A DNA stretch of 64,000 nt from Pelotomaculum isophthalicicum JI (GTDB lineage: Bacteria; Bacillota; Desulfotomaculia; Desulfotomaculales; Pelotomaculaceae), in contig NZ_JAKOAV010000019.1 of NCBI RefSeq assembly GCF_029478095.1, positions 1 to 64,000 on the forward strand, read 5' to 3'. A model generated the notes under the pieces. The model was not told where the DNA came from. It saw nothing but the letters and a program-made list of their open reading frames with translations, and ran no database searches. Positions 15,643 to 23,739 of this stretch are shown one piece after another (within the stretch, counting starts at the first letter, position 1; every line of letters starts with the position of its first letter). Both the position numbers and the translations under genes were made by a program.

Positions 15643-16307
15643 ACGCTAACGAAAAGCTCATACACGTCGTGAGCAATCCTATGCTGGCTATGATCTTGCT
15701 GATGCTCGGTATTTACGGGCTGATTATCGGCTTCCATTCACCCGGGTTTTACCTGCCCGAGATAGCGGGTCCAATCAGTCTCATACTTGGCCTTACAGGG
15801 ATGGGCCTGTTCCAGGGAAGCCTGCCGGCCGTCCTGCTAATTCTGCTCGGGGTAGGTTCTATAGCGGCCGAACTGTTCACACCCACCCATGGCGTCCTGG
15901 GGGTGGGGGGGCTGATAAGCATGATCCTGGGCATCCTCTACTTCCCGGCAGAACCGTTAATGCCCCAGAGGTGGTTTTCCGTCTTCAACGCGGCGGCACT
16001 CGGGGTGGGGATTGGCGGTGCGGTTTTTGTTGCAATGGTTGTCCTGGGCGTATCCCGGTTACGACGGAGCAAGCCGGTTCACGGAGAGGCCGAATTCCAG
16101 AATGCCACGGCTTTGGTAGTTAAGGAGCTTAACCCTGGCGGGATGGTCAGAATTAAGGGTGAAATCTGGCAGGCTTTTTCAATAGATGGGCATACTATCC
16201 CGGAGGGAGAAAAGGTAAAGGTTTTGGAACGGCAGGGAATGACCCTTATGGCCGGCCGAATGCAGACAACGGGAAATGAAAACAGGAAAAAGGGGGATAA
16301 CAAATGA
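15639..16307 (+). CDS. NfeD C-terminal membrane and OB-fold part
   Basis: 222 residues, overlapping the upstream piece by 4 nt (ATGA). It has four or five helices (PMLAMILLMLGIYGLI..., LPAVLLILLGVGSIAAELF) followed by a C-terminal OB-fold domain (FQNATALVVKELNPGGMVRIKG, then WQAFS). This is the membrane plus NfeD domain of a split NfeD1 protein. On its own it resembles short NfeD1b proteins, which function with slipins, so it may still be expressed by coupling to the truncated protease part. The slipin gene follows with a 4-nt overlap. Confidence 0.75.
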   Translation: MNANEKLIHVVSNPMLAMILLMLGIYGLIIGFHSPGFYLPEIAGPISLILGLTGMGLFQGSLPAVLLILLGVGSIAAELFTPTHGVLGVGGLISMILGILYFPAEPLMPQRWFSVFNAAALGVGIGGAVFVAMVVLGVSRLRRSKPVHGEAEFQNATALVVKELNPGGMVRIKGEIWQAFSIDGHTIPEGEKVKVLERQGMTLMAGRMQTTGNENRKKGDNK

Positions 16308-17056
16308 TTTACAACTGGATCACCACAATTATTGCGGCCTTTATTATTCTTTTTATCCTGACTTCGGCAATAAAGATTATTCCCGAATATGAAAGAGCCG
16401 TACTTTTCAGGCTGGGCAGACTGATCAATGCGAAGGGACCCGGTTTGGTATTAATAATTCCGTTTATCGACAGGATAATCCGGATTTCCCTGCGGGTGAT
16501 TGTTTTCGATGTCCCGCCGCAGGAAGTAATTACCAGGGACAATGTCACCTGCAGGGTTAACGCGGTTCTTTTTTACAGGGTTGTCGCTCCGGACAAGGCA
16601 GTGGTTAACGTCGAAGATTTCCATGAGGCCACGAACCAGCTGGCTCAGACTACAATAAGAAGCATCGCGGGAACGGCCGAACTTGACCACCTGCTTTCCC
16701 AGCGCGAAAAACTGAACCAGACGATCCAACAGATAGTCGACGATGCCACAGACCCGTGGGGGATTAAAGTTGTCGGCGTGGAAATCAAGGACGTGGTGCT
16801 GCCTTCAGAAATGACGAGGGCTATTGCCAGACAGGCAGAAGCGGAAAGAGGCAGGAGGGCGGCGATCATTCAAGCCGAAGGGGAACGCCAGGCGGCCGAG
16901 AAGTTGGCCCAGGCTTCCGAGATTCTTACCGGCGCCAGCGGGGGGCTGACCCTCAGGATGCTTCGTTCGCTGTCGGAAGTGGCCAACGCGCCCAACACGA
17001 CTGTGTTGTTCCCCCTTCCCGTAGAAATCAGAAAACTGTTCCCAAGTTCAGATTAA
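16304..17056 (+). CDS. Slipin (SPFH/Band 7 protein)
   Basis: 250 residues. One N-terminal membrane hairpin or helix (TTIIAAFIILFILTSAI) is followed by the SPFH domain: PEYERAVLFRLGRL, GPGLVLIIPFID, VPPQEVITRDNVTCRVNAVL and YRV. The coiled region RQAEAERGRRAAIIQAEGE comes next. Slipins form membrane rings with NfeD partners, whose protease cleaves the slipin C-terminus. The gene overlaps nfeD by ATGA. With the NfeD protease domain broken here, that processing is presumably lost. Confidence 0.92.
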   Translation: MIYNWITTIIAAFIILFILTSAIKIIPEYERAVLFRLGRLINAKGPGLVLIIPFIDRIIRISLRVIVFDVPPQEVITRDNVTCRVNAVLFYRVVAPDKAVVNVEDFHEATNQLAQTTIRSIAGTAELDHLLSQREKLNQTIQQIVDDATDPWGIKVVGVEIKDVVLPSEMTRAIARQAEAERGRRAAIIQAEGERQAAEKLAQASEILTGASGGLTLRMLRSLSEVANAPNTTVLFPLPVEIRKLFPSSD

Positions 17057-17088
17057 ACAAGGGTATTTCCTCGCGTGTAATCATTTGG

Positions 17089-18246
17089 TTACACCCAAGA
17101 GGAGACAATATCTCGCATAGTTTCAAGATCAAATCGAAGAATTTCCGCCCCGCGACTCATGGTAATTTCATCTTTTTCAATAGCTTTACGAACTAATCTA
17201 GATAAACGATCCTCAACAAAGTGTGATGGTGATAAGGAATCTGGTTCTTGGGAACGCAATACTTCCGGTGATTGCTGAAATTTATCAGGGGATAGGGCTT
17301 CCGGTTCATCCTTAATACTCAAAGTTTTACCAGATCTCTGCTTGTAAGCACTCTGAAATTTACCCCATATAGAATTTCCCATACTTTCAGAAAGACGGTA
17401 TAGGACAGTTTTGTAGCTAACCTGAAATATTCGCTTTACTTTAAGGACTCGGTCGACAAAGGATAAGCCGTAAGTATCGTCCCATTCTGATTTAAAAGCT
17501 TTTTCCGGCATTAAAAAATGGGAAGCAAAGACATTTGCTTCATTTTCCTGGTCTTCGTCTTCAGCACTTTCTTCTATGTCGTAGGTGTCCAGATGGAGAA
17601 GCAAATGGCCTAGTTCGTGAGCGGCGCTAAAAATCCACCGTTCAACGGAAATTCGTTCCCATACATTAACGATTACTGCAGGACCTCCATCTTCTTTGGC
17701 AACAGATAAACCAAAGAAACCGTCTGAAACAAGAATAAGAGGGTACACTTTTATTCCGCATGATTCTAGCAAACCAGCGATATCACGGATAGGCTCATTT
17801 TCTTTGAGCCTAATTATTCTTCTTGCTTGTTCGGCTGCATACTTAGCTCTATCATCTCCTCTGTCCATCGAAGACAATTTCCTGGTAAGAGCTTTGAACC
17901 GATAATCTTTACGGTCATCTAGTAATTTTTCCAGGTAATTAAAATCATCAAGCCACCGTCCTATTTCAATTAAAATATTGTCCCGGCTGTTCATCTTTTT
18001 GGATGCACGAAATCTTACTTTCTTTAAGGTACGTACCGGAACAAGCAGGTCCTGAAGTTTTACTCCAACACCTGAAGCAATATTTTGTAAGGTTGATACT
18101 TTTGGGATTGAGTTGCAGTTTTCAATATTCCGGTAAGCAACTCTTGAAATCCCGGCAAGATCGGCTACTTGGGATTGAGTCCAACCCTTTGCCTCGCGGA
18201 TCCTACGTAAGTTTGCGCCAATAATTTTTTGATCCATGTTCACCAC
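17089..18246 (-). CDS. XRE-family regulator with ImmA/IrrE-type metallopeptidase domain
   Basis: 385 residues; the ATG at 18246 or the one at 18237 is the start. Residues 5-65 are an XRE helix-turn-helix (IGANLRRIREAKGWTQSQVADLAGISRVAYRNIE). Residues about 180-270 are a DUF955/M78 zinc peptidase with HELGHLLLH and a downstream ENEANVFASHFLMP glutamate helix. The C-terminal 100 residues contain repeated SPDKFQQSP/SPSHFVED-like pieces. Such proteins cleave a repressor after a signal, as ImmA does in ICEBs1, or act as phage-responsive switches. It is divergent from the nuclease pair at 18.5-19.9 kb, and GGTATAC repeats lie between them, so it is the likely controller of that pair. Confidence 0.88.
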   Translation of the reverse strand: MVNMDQKIIGANLRRIREAKGWTQSQVADLAGISRVAYRNIENCNSIPKVSTLQNIASGVGVKLQDLLVPVRTLKKVRFRASKKMNSRDNILIEIGRWLDDFNYLEKLLDDRKDYRFKALTRKLSSMDRGDDRAKYAAEQARRIIRLKENEPIRDIAGLLESCGIKVYPLILVSDGFFGLSVAKEDGGPAVIVNVWERISVERWIFSAAHELGHLLLHLDTYDIEESAEDEDQENEANVFASHFLMPEKAFKSEWDDTYGLSFVDRVLKVKRIFQVSYKTVLYRLSESMGNSIWGKFQSAYKQRSGKTLSIKDEPEALSPDKFQQSPEVLRSQEPDSLSPSHFVEDRLSRLVRKAIEKDEITMSRGAEILRFDLETMRDIVSSWV

Positions 18247-18300
18247 CCTTTATTTCTATTATATACATAAAAACAATATTGGTATACGTGATAATTAAAC

Positions 18301-18329
18301 TTGCTAAAAAAATAATTCCGGTATATAAT
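18301..18329 (+). promoter_or_regulatory. Promoter of the nuclease module
   Basis: TTGCTA (18301-18306), a 17-nt spacer, then TATAAT (18324-18329). GGTATA(C) words at 18281, 18320 and 18394 surround it. They are candidate operator half-sites for the divergent XRE-ImmA protein. Confidence 0.6.
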
Positions 18330-18423
18330 TGATTTCGACCAGTGGATATCCATAATAAACCAAAAGGGGGATGTTTATGGCTAATATCCATATGGTATAC
18401 CGGGGAATTACCATCAAGTAAAT

Positions 18424-18513
18424 ATGGACCTGCTGAAGGAAAGCACTTTTAAGTTAAATAAGGCTAAGTTTTTTCTTGGACGAGACTTGAGCCATTGGGG
18501 GGGTATAATTTGA
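18424..18513 (+). CDS. Possible 29-aa leader peptide ahead of the nuclease
   Basis: The ATG at 18424 begins a frame reading MDLLKESTFKLNKAKFFLGR... to a TGA at 18511-18513. This TGA overlaps the nuclease TTG start (18510) in a TTGA arrangement, as expected for coupled translation. A still shorter frame with an AAAGGGGG site lies upstream (18377-18421, MANIHMVYRGITIK). Neither is recognised. They could be fragments of a former small gene or genuine leader peptides. Confidence 0.3.
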   Translation: MDLLKESTFKLNKAKFFLGRDLSHWGGII

Positions 18514-19352
18514 TACAAGCAGTACTTGAAGGCAAGTCATTAGGTTATGAGTATACCGAAGATATCCTTACTTCAACTGTTTTTTGCACAGTAAAATATT
18601 TAAGGCCGGAAATGATATTAATACCTTTTATTGAATCATCGTTTTTATATAACGAGGAAAGAACAACTCTTTGGGAAAAATTAAATTCAGAAGGAATTGA
18701 ATTGAGATGTTACCGCGAAGTTGAATATATATTTTGGACTTGGAATGAGAATTATGGAGAGCCGGATTTAATCCTTATATTTAGGGACCATGCACATGGT
18801 TTTGATGACTTGCTTCTTCTTGTTGAAGCTAAATTTAAATCCGGGAAAAGTGGAACAGAGGAAAATGATCAATTAGTGCGTTATTTTGAAGCAATAAATA
18901 ATGATATTGAGAATTTTACAGATGCATCTGTATCATGCTTCAAAGGCAGAAAGGGATATATTATTTATTTGACAGAAGCCGAAGCTTACTCTGACATACT
19001 GGCAACTACGAAAATAATACAAAGCAGATATAATGAAATAAAAGAAAATGTATTTCATTTGAGATGGCATCAATTGTACAAAACAATTGAGAAAATGGAT
19101 CCATTCTATTCATCATTTGAAAAGATTATTGCATATGACTTAATGAAATATATGGAAAAGCTAGGGTTGAGAGATTTTTCAGGGGTATCATTACCGGGTA
19201 AATCGTTGGATTCAGTGTTTTCATTGCCGTACCCAATCTTTTATAATGATGGGAATAATACTACTGAGAACAAAACTTATTTTGACCAATTGAACGATTC
19301 AAACATTTTTAAAGAAAAAAATATTTTTTATAGGGGGAACCAGCATGAGTGA
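18510..19352 (+). CDS. PD-(D/E)XK-type nuclease, uncharacterised
   Basis: 280 residues from a TTG at 18510 with a GGGGGGG site 6 nt upstream; a TTG at 18495 is also possible. The core GEPDLILIFRDHAHG and LLLLVEAKFKSGKSG gives Asp, then Glu-x-Lys on consecutive strands. This is the catalytic signature of PD-(D/E)XK nucleases, preceded by a Glu-rich helix. The C-terminal third is not recognisable. The second gene overlaps by 8 nt. Low GC, divergence from an XRE-ImmA regulator and neighbouring toxin-antitoxin, SIR2-HerA and restriction genes suggest a defence function. The nuclease fold is fairly clear; the biological role is inference. Confidence 0.7.
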   Translation: MIQAVLEGKSLGYEYTEDILTSTVFCTVKYLRPEMILIPFIESSFLYNEERTTLWEKLNSEGIELRCYREVEYIFWTWNENYGEPDLILIFRDHAHGFDDLLLLVEAKFKSGKSGTEENDQLVRYFEAINNDIENFTDASVSCFKGRKGYIIYLTEAEAYSDILATTKIIQSRYNEIKENVFHLRWHQLYKTIEKMDPFYSSFEKIIAYDLMKYMEKLGLRDFSGVSLPGKSLDSVFSLPYPIFYNDGNNTTENKTYFDQLNDSNIFKEKNIFYRGNQHE

Positions 19353-19884
19353 TATTCAAAAGGGTTACCAAATCACATCAGCTTTTCAATATATTCAACA
19401 AGTATTTAAAGAATGTCAGCGATTAATATTCAAGATCGACAACCAAATGGCTCCCGAATGGGGGAACTTATATGGCAATAGAATAACAAAAGATGTGAGC
19501 GCAAGCTTGCAGGAGGCTGACAGGTGGATTGTTGAAGCAATTTTCCGTGTTTATCAAAACAATAAAGATAAACTTGTAAATAAATGCATTACAATTACTT
19601 TTTGGGGAGATGAGGTGGAACAACCGATTATTACTGCCGGTAAAATTGTATACTCCGATGTTAATAAAAGGTCTCACTGGGATCTATGGTATATTTGGTT
19701 TGATTGGTCTGATGAAAATGAAGACAATAGATATGAATTGGATGGTAAAGTTAATGCATTCCGAGCTGCAGCTGATAATTGCAAGTATATTAATGAAGCG
19801 TTTGTTTTCAGTTTGCCACTCATTAGCATTACAGATGATGAAGCATTAATTGAAAAGATCATTAAACCGTTAAAAGAACTATAA
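19345..19884 (+). CDS. Unknown partner of the nuclease
   Basis: 179 residues, starting ATGAGTG inside the 3' end of the nuclease gene after a GGGGGAACC site. The protein is acidic, soluble and tryptophan-rich (SHWDLWYIWFDWSDENED) with no motif I know. The N-terminal half is helical (FQYIQQVFKECQRLIFKID) and the C-terminal half mixes strands and helices. Tight overlap with the nuclease says they act together, as antitoxin/immunity, sensor or adaptor. No DNA-binding motif is visible. Confidence 0.65.
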   Translation: MSDIQKGYQITSAFQYIQQVFKECQRLIFKIDNQMAPEWGNLYGNRITKDVSASLQEADRWIVEAIFRVYQNNKDKLVNKCITITFWGDEVEQPIITAGKIVYSDVNKRSHWDLWYIWFDWSDENEDNRYELDGKVNAFRAAADNCKYINEAFVFSLPLISITDDEALIEKIIKPLKEL

Positions 19885-20036
19885 GCAACCTTGCAAAATA
19901 TTGCTTCCGGTGTTGGAGTAACATTGGGGATCAGATGGTCATAGAAGATTGAAAGGCTGTAACGAAATTGCCGGTTGATTCCATAGCATGAAAGAAATAT
20001 AATATGGTTAGAATTCTGCTATAAGGAGTTGGTACC

Positions 20037-20327
20037 ATGCAGATTAAACCTTCCGCAAGCATCCGGCAGAACTACAATGAGATTGCGGCATTATGCAAGT
20101 CCACCGGTGAGCCGGTGTATCTTACCAAAAACGGCGAGGGCGATCTCGTGGTGATGGATATAGGGGCTTTTACCCGCCGTGAAAAAATGCTGAAGCTGCG
20201 GGAAGAACTGCTGGCCGTTGAAGAAGACCGTCTGGCCGGTCGTGCCGGAACGACGCCGGATGAACTGGACAGCTATCTGGAAAGCATCATTGAAGAGGTG
20301 GAGCATGGAAAAGAAACCTCAATATAA
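20037..20327 (+). CDS. Phd/YefM-type antitoxin
   Basis: 96 residues after an AAGGAG site. The N-terminal Phd/YefM fold reads IKPSASIRQNYNEIAALCKSTGEPVYLTKNGEGDLVVMD, where the PVYLTKNG strand turn is the family hallmark. The C-terminal helix (LRLREELLAVEEDRL-like, with TTPDELDSYLESIIEE) wraps the toxin. It overlaps the toxin gene by 23 nt. Antitoxins of this type repress their own promoter; a TATAAT-like box lies near 20000. Confidence 0.88.
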   Translation: MQIKPSASIRQNYNEIAALCKSTGEPVYLTKNGEGDLVVMDIGAFTRREKMLKLREELLAVEEDRLAGRAGTTPDELDSYLESIIEEVEHGKETSI

Positions 20328-20622
20328 GGTAATTGTTTCCGGACGTGCCCGTCAGATGCTGGCGGGCCATGTCCGTTTTCTGGCGCAGAAAAACCCCGCC
20401 GCCGCCCGCAGAGTGAAAAACGATCTAATAGAAGCCATCCTTTCCCTGCATCAAATGCCGGAGCGTTTCCCGTTTCTGAACGCTGAATTTATACCGCTCA
20501 ACAAATATCACAAGATGTTCGTAGAGAAGTGGTATCTCATTCTGTATCAGATTAAGGATCAGACGGTATATGTTGAATATATCATGGATTGTAGGCAGGA
20601 TTACGGGTGGTTGGTGCGGTAG
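20305..20622 (+). CDS. RelE/ParE-type toxin
   Basis: 105 residues from the ATG at 20305. This start is chosen because the family begins KPQYKVIVSGRARQMLAGHV. The RelE/ParE fold is evident: helices to about residue 40, LIEAILSLHQMPERFP, then strands KMFVEKWYLILYQIKDQTVYVEYIMDCRQD. The YIMDCRQDYGWL end fits RelE-like nucleases or ParE gyrase poisons; which of the two cannot be decided by eye. The upstream antitoxin gene overlaps it. Confidence 0.88.
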   Translation: MEKKPQYKVIVSGRARQMLAGHVRFLAQKNPAAARRVKNDLIEAILSLHQMPERFPFLNAEFIPLNKYHKMFVEKWYLILYQIKDQTVYVEYIMDCRQDYGWLVR

Positions 20623-20763
20623 ATTTCGATATTATTCAAAATTTAAGATATTCGTCATGGTCTGGAGGCAGGGCAATAACGTAATTAATTCAAAAGTGTA
20701 ACCATGAGAAGGAAAATGTAATTAATTATCGAAATATAAACAAAACATAATAATGTGCTGGTT

Positions 20764-20838
20764 GACCGCTGTGATTATTACGGCGGTCGTTGTTGTTTTT
20801 ATGTGCTTCGACATAATTAGACAAATTATTCGAATTAA
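20764..20838 (+). promoter_or_regulatory. Conserved 5' block upstream of effector 2
   Basis: The hairpin GACCGCT/GGCGGTC (20764-20788) with a following T-rich tract, then TTCGACATAATTAGACAAAT. This matches the block at 10457-10524 in order and spacing. It ends about 20 nt before the GGAGGGGG site of the effector. Confidence 0.45.
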
Positions 20839-20859
20839 TTATTCTCATGGAGGGGGCTA

Positions 20860-21788
20860 ATGTTTACTAAAGCACCCAAAACGAACGGCAATAATCATGA
20901 TATTTCCGGGAAACAACATGATAAAACAAAAACCTTTAAGCACAACACTGAGCAAAGGGGCTTACTCCCCGGCTTTTTAAGCAATCAAAAAAATATACTG
21001 CAACTTCAAAGAACAATCGGCAACAGTGCGGTTATTCAACTGCTAAAATTTCATTTGCAGCAACAGCCTGCCGGTCCGCCAATTCAGGCGACGGCACAGG
21101 CGGTGGAACTGCCGGTAAATGATGAACCTGCGCTAGAAAATAAGTCCGGTGTGATGGGTAGCAGAGCGGAAACAGCGCAAATGAAACGGGGAAAATTAGT
21201 TAAAATACCAGATATGCTGCCTTGGTTCTGGGGAGAAAATCTTAAAGCATCGTGGGGAGAATATGAAGTTCCCATTCATGCATGCCACACCACACATGTG
21301 GGGGTAAACCAGCTAGTGGGGGATATTCGGTAATAGATAAAGAAGGAAACTATAAAGAATCTAAAGTTTATGGTCCGTACGATCCCAAAGAAGGAAAAAA
21401 AGATGTTGGACATGTAGAACGACAATTTATGTCTGATGCGGAAGGTCCATTGAAAACAGATATGGCTGATGATAAAAAATTTGGGGATGATGTTCTGGCC
21501 TTAGTAGAGATTCACCAATGGTTCACACCATGCAGTGGGGGAAAGGGCTGCACAACATTTTTGGATCAAAAGGTGCAAGAGTTAAATGGCGAGTATAATG
21601 AAGTCCGCGTTAGTGGACGATTAAGCGCCGAATATCTGTATAGCCAATTATCAGAAACACACCCTAAAAAAGCAAAAAAAGAATTTATAACGGATATCGA
21701 TGACGATACCGATTATATGGAGCTGGATGATGAGCTTAGCAAGAAAAAGTCGATGATCATGCATAACAATCCGGGAGAATTTGGATGA
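20860..21788 (+). pseudogene. Modular effector with deaminase-like C-terminus, frameshifted in a G-run
   Basis: The first frame (20860-21333) gives the shared leader: MFTKAPKT..., LQRTIGNSAVIQLL. The second (to 21788) gives the catalytic part. One extra G in the G5 run at 21300-21304 would join them into about 309 residues (PIHACHTTHVGGKPASGGYS). The C-terminal domain has GHVE (about 21405-21416) and PCSGGKGC (about 21528-21551), the zinc and catalytic pattern of the cytidine-deaminase superfamily as found in bacterial toxin deaminases. The end is acidic (TDIDDDTDYMELDDEL). As sequenced it is broken, by a real mutation, phase variation or a sequencing slip in the homopolymer. The toxin role is inferred. 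Confidence 0.65.
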
Positions 21789-21830
21789 GAGCGCCTAAAA
21801 GCTACATTCATCCGCCCGGTTTCCTGACGG

Positions 21831-21872
21831 AAAGACCTTTTAAAGATTGTAGCAGATCTTTTAAAGGTCTTT
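21831..21872. repeat. Long imperfect hairpin after effector 2
   Basis: The arms AAAGACCTTTTAAAGAT (21831-21847) and ATCTTTTAAAGGTCTTT (about 21856-21872) pair with one mismatch around an 8-nt loop. It can be read through in both directions and may act as a terminator or processing site. A 67-codon frame (21785-21988) that overlaps the effector stop runs straight through it, which makes that frame doubtful. Confidence 0.55.
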
Positions 21873-21989
21873 CCACTGATATTCAGCCGGCAACTGAATT
21901 CCGCGCCAATACCCCGGAAATTCTTGAAAGCTTAAAGAAAAACCGCCGGACGATTATTTTAACGCAGCATGAATTTTTATCTTATTGAG

Positions 21990-22190
21990 TTAGGTAGCAC
22001 TCTTTCCGGAGATCATCAGCAAATGCTCGCAATGGGCTGGGTACTGGTGGCTAAGCCGAAATTGTTTCTTCTGGACAAACTCACCATGGAGATGTCATGC
22101 TTATTGTTATGGGGGATCTTAAGGGATATTCTAATGTTGATGATGTCTATAATTGGAAGCTCAATAATAACAGTAGAAAGCCAATTTTAA
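21990..22190 (+). pseudogene. Fragment of an ABC transporter ATPase (LivF-like)
   Basis: The frame reads TLSGDHQQMLAMGWVLVAKP, then KLFLLDKLTMEMS. This is a decayed version of the signature and Walker B segment LSGGEQQMLAIGRALM...LLLLDEPSMGLS of branched-chain amino-acid ABC ATPases. The signature Gly, the Walker B acidic neighbour and everything before are lost or mutated. It is non-functional debris. Confidence 0.65.
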
Positions 22191-22239
22191 GGTTATTATT
22201 GTTTTTCGCACTGTTGCTATAACGAATAGGAGGATTTCT

Positions 22240-23739
22240 ATGCCAGACATTATAAACATCTTGAAAGTTCGGGATGACCATGAACCAATTTATTTTAAGC
22301 CTATTGAAGAGCAAAAATACATGATCGATGAAGGTTGCCCAAAACCAAATTGGTTTTCTGGAGAGGAATTATCTATAACTGATCTGCGTGGGAGAATTGA
22401 GCCTTGGCTGACTTCATTGTTCCAATCAGAACACTTATCGTTGTTAATTGGGAGTGGTTTATCTACAGCAATCCAGGTCTTGGCAGAAAAAAAAGCAAAG
22501 CAACCTGTTGAAAACTCCGATTCGAAAGAATGTAAAGATTCAGAGCAGTTACCCACTAAAGAGGTACATACTGAGGAATCCTCGAATGACATAACATCCG
22601 ATTCAACAGAAGCACCACAAAACGGAATGGGAATACCGGAGATGGACAAAGAATTTGCGTATTCCGAGATGATTTACACTGCCGTAAAAAGAGATGCGAA
22701 AAAAAACAACCGAGGAGCAGGAAATATAGAAGACTATTTCAGAGTAATTAACGATTTGCTTCGCGGTTTGGAGATAATCGGAGATACAGACAACTCAACA
22801 AAATTGAAGAATATGAAGGAAACACTGCTAAACGGTTTTATATCTAATATTTCTGAAATTGAAAAGTGTATTGCAGAAGCTGACGAGGATAGCAGGACAA
22901 AGGCGTTTAACAATCTTGTGATGTTCTTGATGAGCTTTGCAAGCCGTACAGGAACGCGCGATCGTCTGCAAATTTTCACAACAAACTATGACAGAGTGAT
23001 AGAGGCAGGAGCTGAATTGGCAGGATTGCACCTGCTTGATAGGTTTATTGGAAGCCTATCACCAATCTTCCGTTCATCTAGGCTTGATATTGATATGCAC
23101 TATAATCCTCCTGGAATAAGAGGAGAGCCACGTTATTTAGAGGGGGTAGCAAGGTTTACAAAACTACATGGCTCTATTGACTGGGTAGAATCCGGAAACG
23201 ATATTCGCAGAATTGGGTTGCCGTTTGGTGCGAAGGAAATAGCTCCTTACCTTGAGGCTCCCGGCTTACATGGTGTTGATTGCACGAAGATTATGATATT
23301 CCCAAATGCGTCGAAAGACCGAGAAACTGCGGAATATCCCTATGTTGAGTTGTTCCGAGATTTTTCAGCTGCCCTATGTCGTCCAAACAGCACCCTGGTT
23401 ACATATGGATACAGCTTCGGAGATGATCATATTAACCGTATTATTCGTGATATGCTCACTATACCATCAACACATCTGGTAATAATTGCATATGAAGACG
23501 TCCTTGGGCGCATTATAAAAAATTATGAAGAAATTGGCCGGCCTTCACAAATAAGCCTGTTGATAGGGTCCGACTTAGCTGATATTGAAATACTTACGAA
23601 TAACTTTCTACCAAAACCGTCAATTGATCGTGCGACCATCAGGATGAGTGAACTTCTTAAGCAGCGATATAGTGCCAATAAACCTATCCAAACACAAGAT
23701 AATAAGGATGATAGTGAAGGAAGTGCTTCAGTATCATGA
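22240..23739 (+). CDS. SIR2-domain defence protein (SIR2-HerA system)
   Basis: 499 residues after an AGGAGG site. The SIR2-like NAD-binding domain shows LLIGSGLS (68-75), FTTNYDRVIE with Asn249/Asp251, KLHGSIDW with the candidate catalytic His310, and VTYGYSFGDDHINRII near residue 400. A low-complexity acidic insert (about 85-130) splits the first motif from the rest. SIR2 proteins in phage defence hydrolyse NAD+. Fused or adjacent to HerA they form a large complex that depletes NAD+ and cuts DNA during infection. The herA gene overlaps by 4 nt (ATGA). Confidence 0.9.
   Translation: MPDIINILKVRDDHEPIYFKPIEEQKYMIDEGCPKPNWFSGEELSITDLRGRIEPWLTSLFQSEHLSLLIGSGLSTAIQVLAEKKAKQPVENSDSKECKDSEQLPTKEVHTEESSNDITSDSTEAPQNGMGIPEMDKEFAYSEMIYTAVKRDAKKNNRGAGNIEDYFRVINDLLRGLEIIGDTDNSTKLKNMKETLLNGFISNISEIEKCIAEADEDSRTKAFNNLVMFLMSFASRTGTRDRLQIFTTNYDRVIEAGAELAGLHLLDRFIGSLSPIFRSSRLDIDMHYNPPGIRGEPRYLEGVARFTKLHGSIDWVESGNDIRRIGLPFGAKEIAPYLEAPGLHGVDCTKIMIFPNASKDRETAEYPYVELFRDFSAALCRPNSTLVTYGYSFGDDHINRIIRDMLTIPSTHLVIIAYEDVLGRIIKNYEEIGRPSQISLLIGSDLADIEILTNNFLPKPSIDRATIRMSELLKQRYSANKPIQTQDNKDDSEGSASVS

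Noticed and set aside
21785..21988. 67-codon frame overlapping the end of the deaminase-like gene by ATGA, a possible immunity gene
   Set aside because: It runs through a 17-bp hairpin and ends in transporter debris, and has no recognisable fold. Kept only as a note, since immunity genes do occur in this position.
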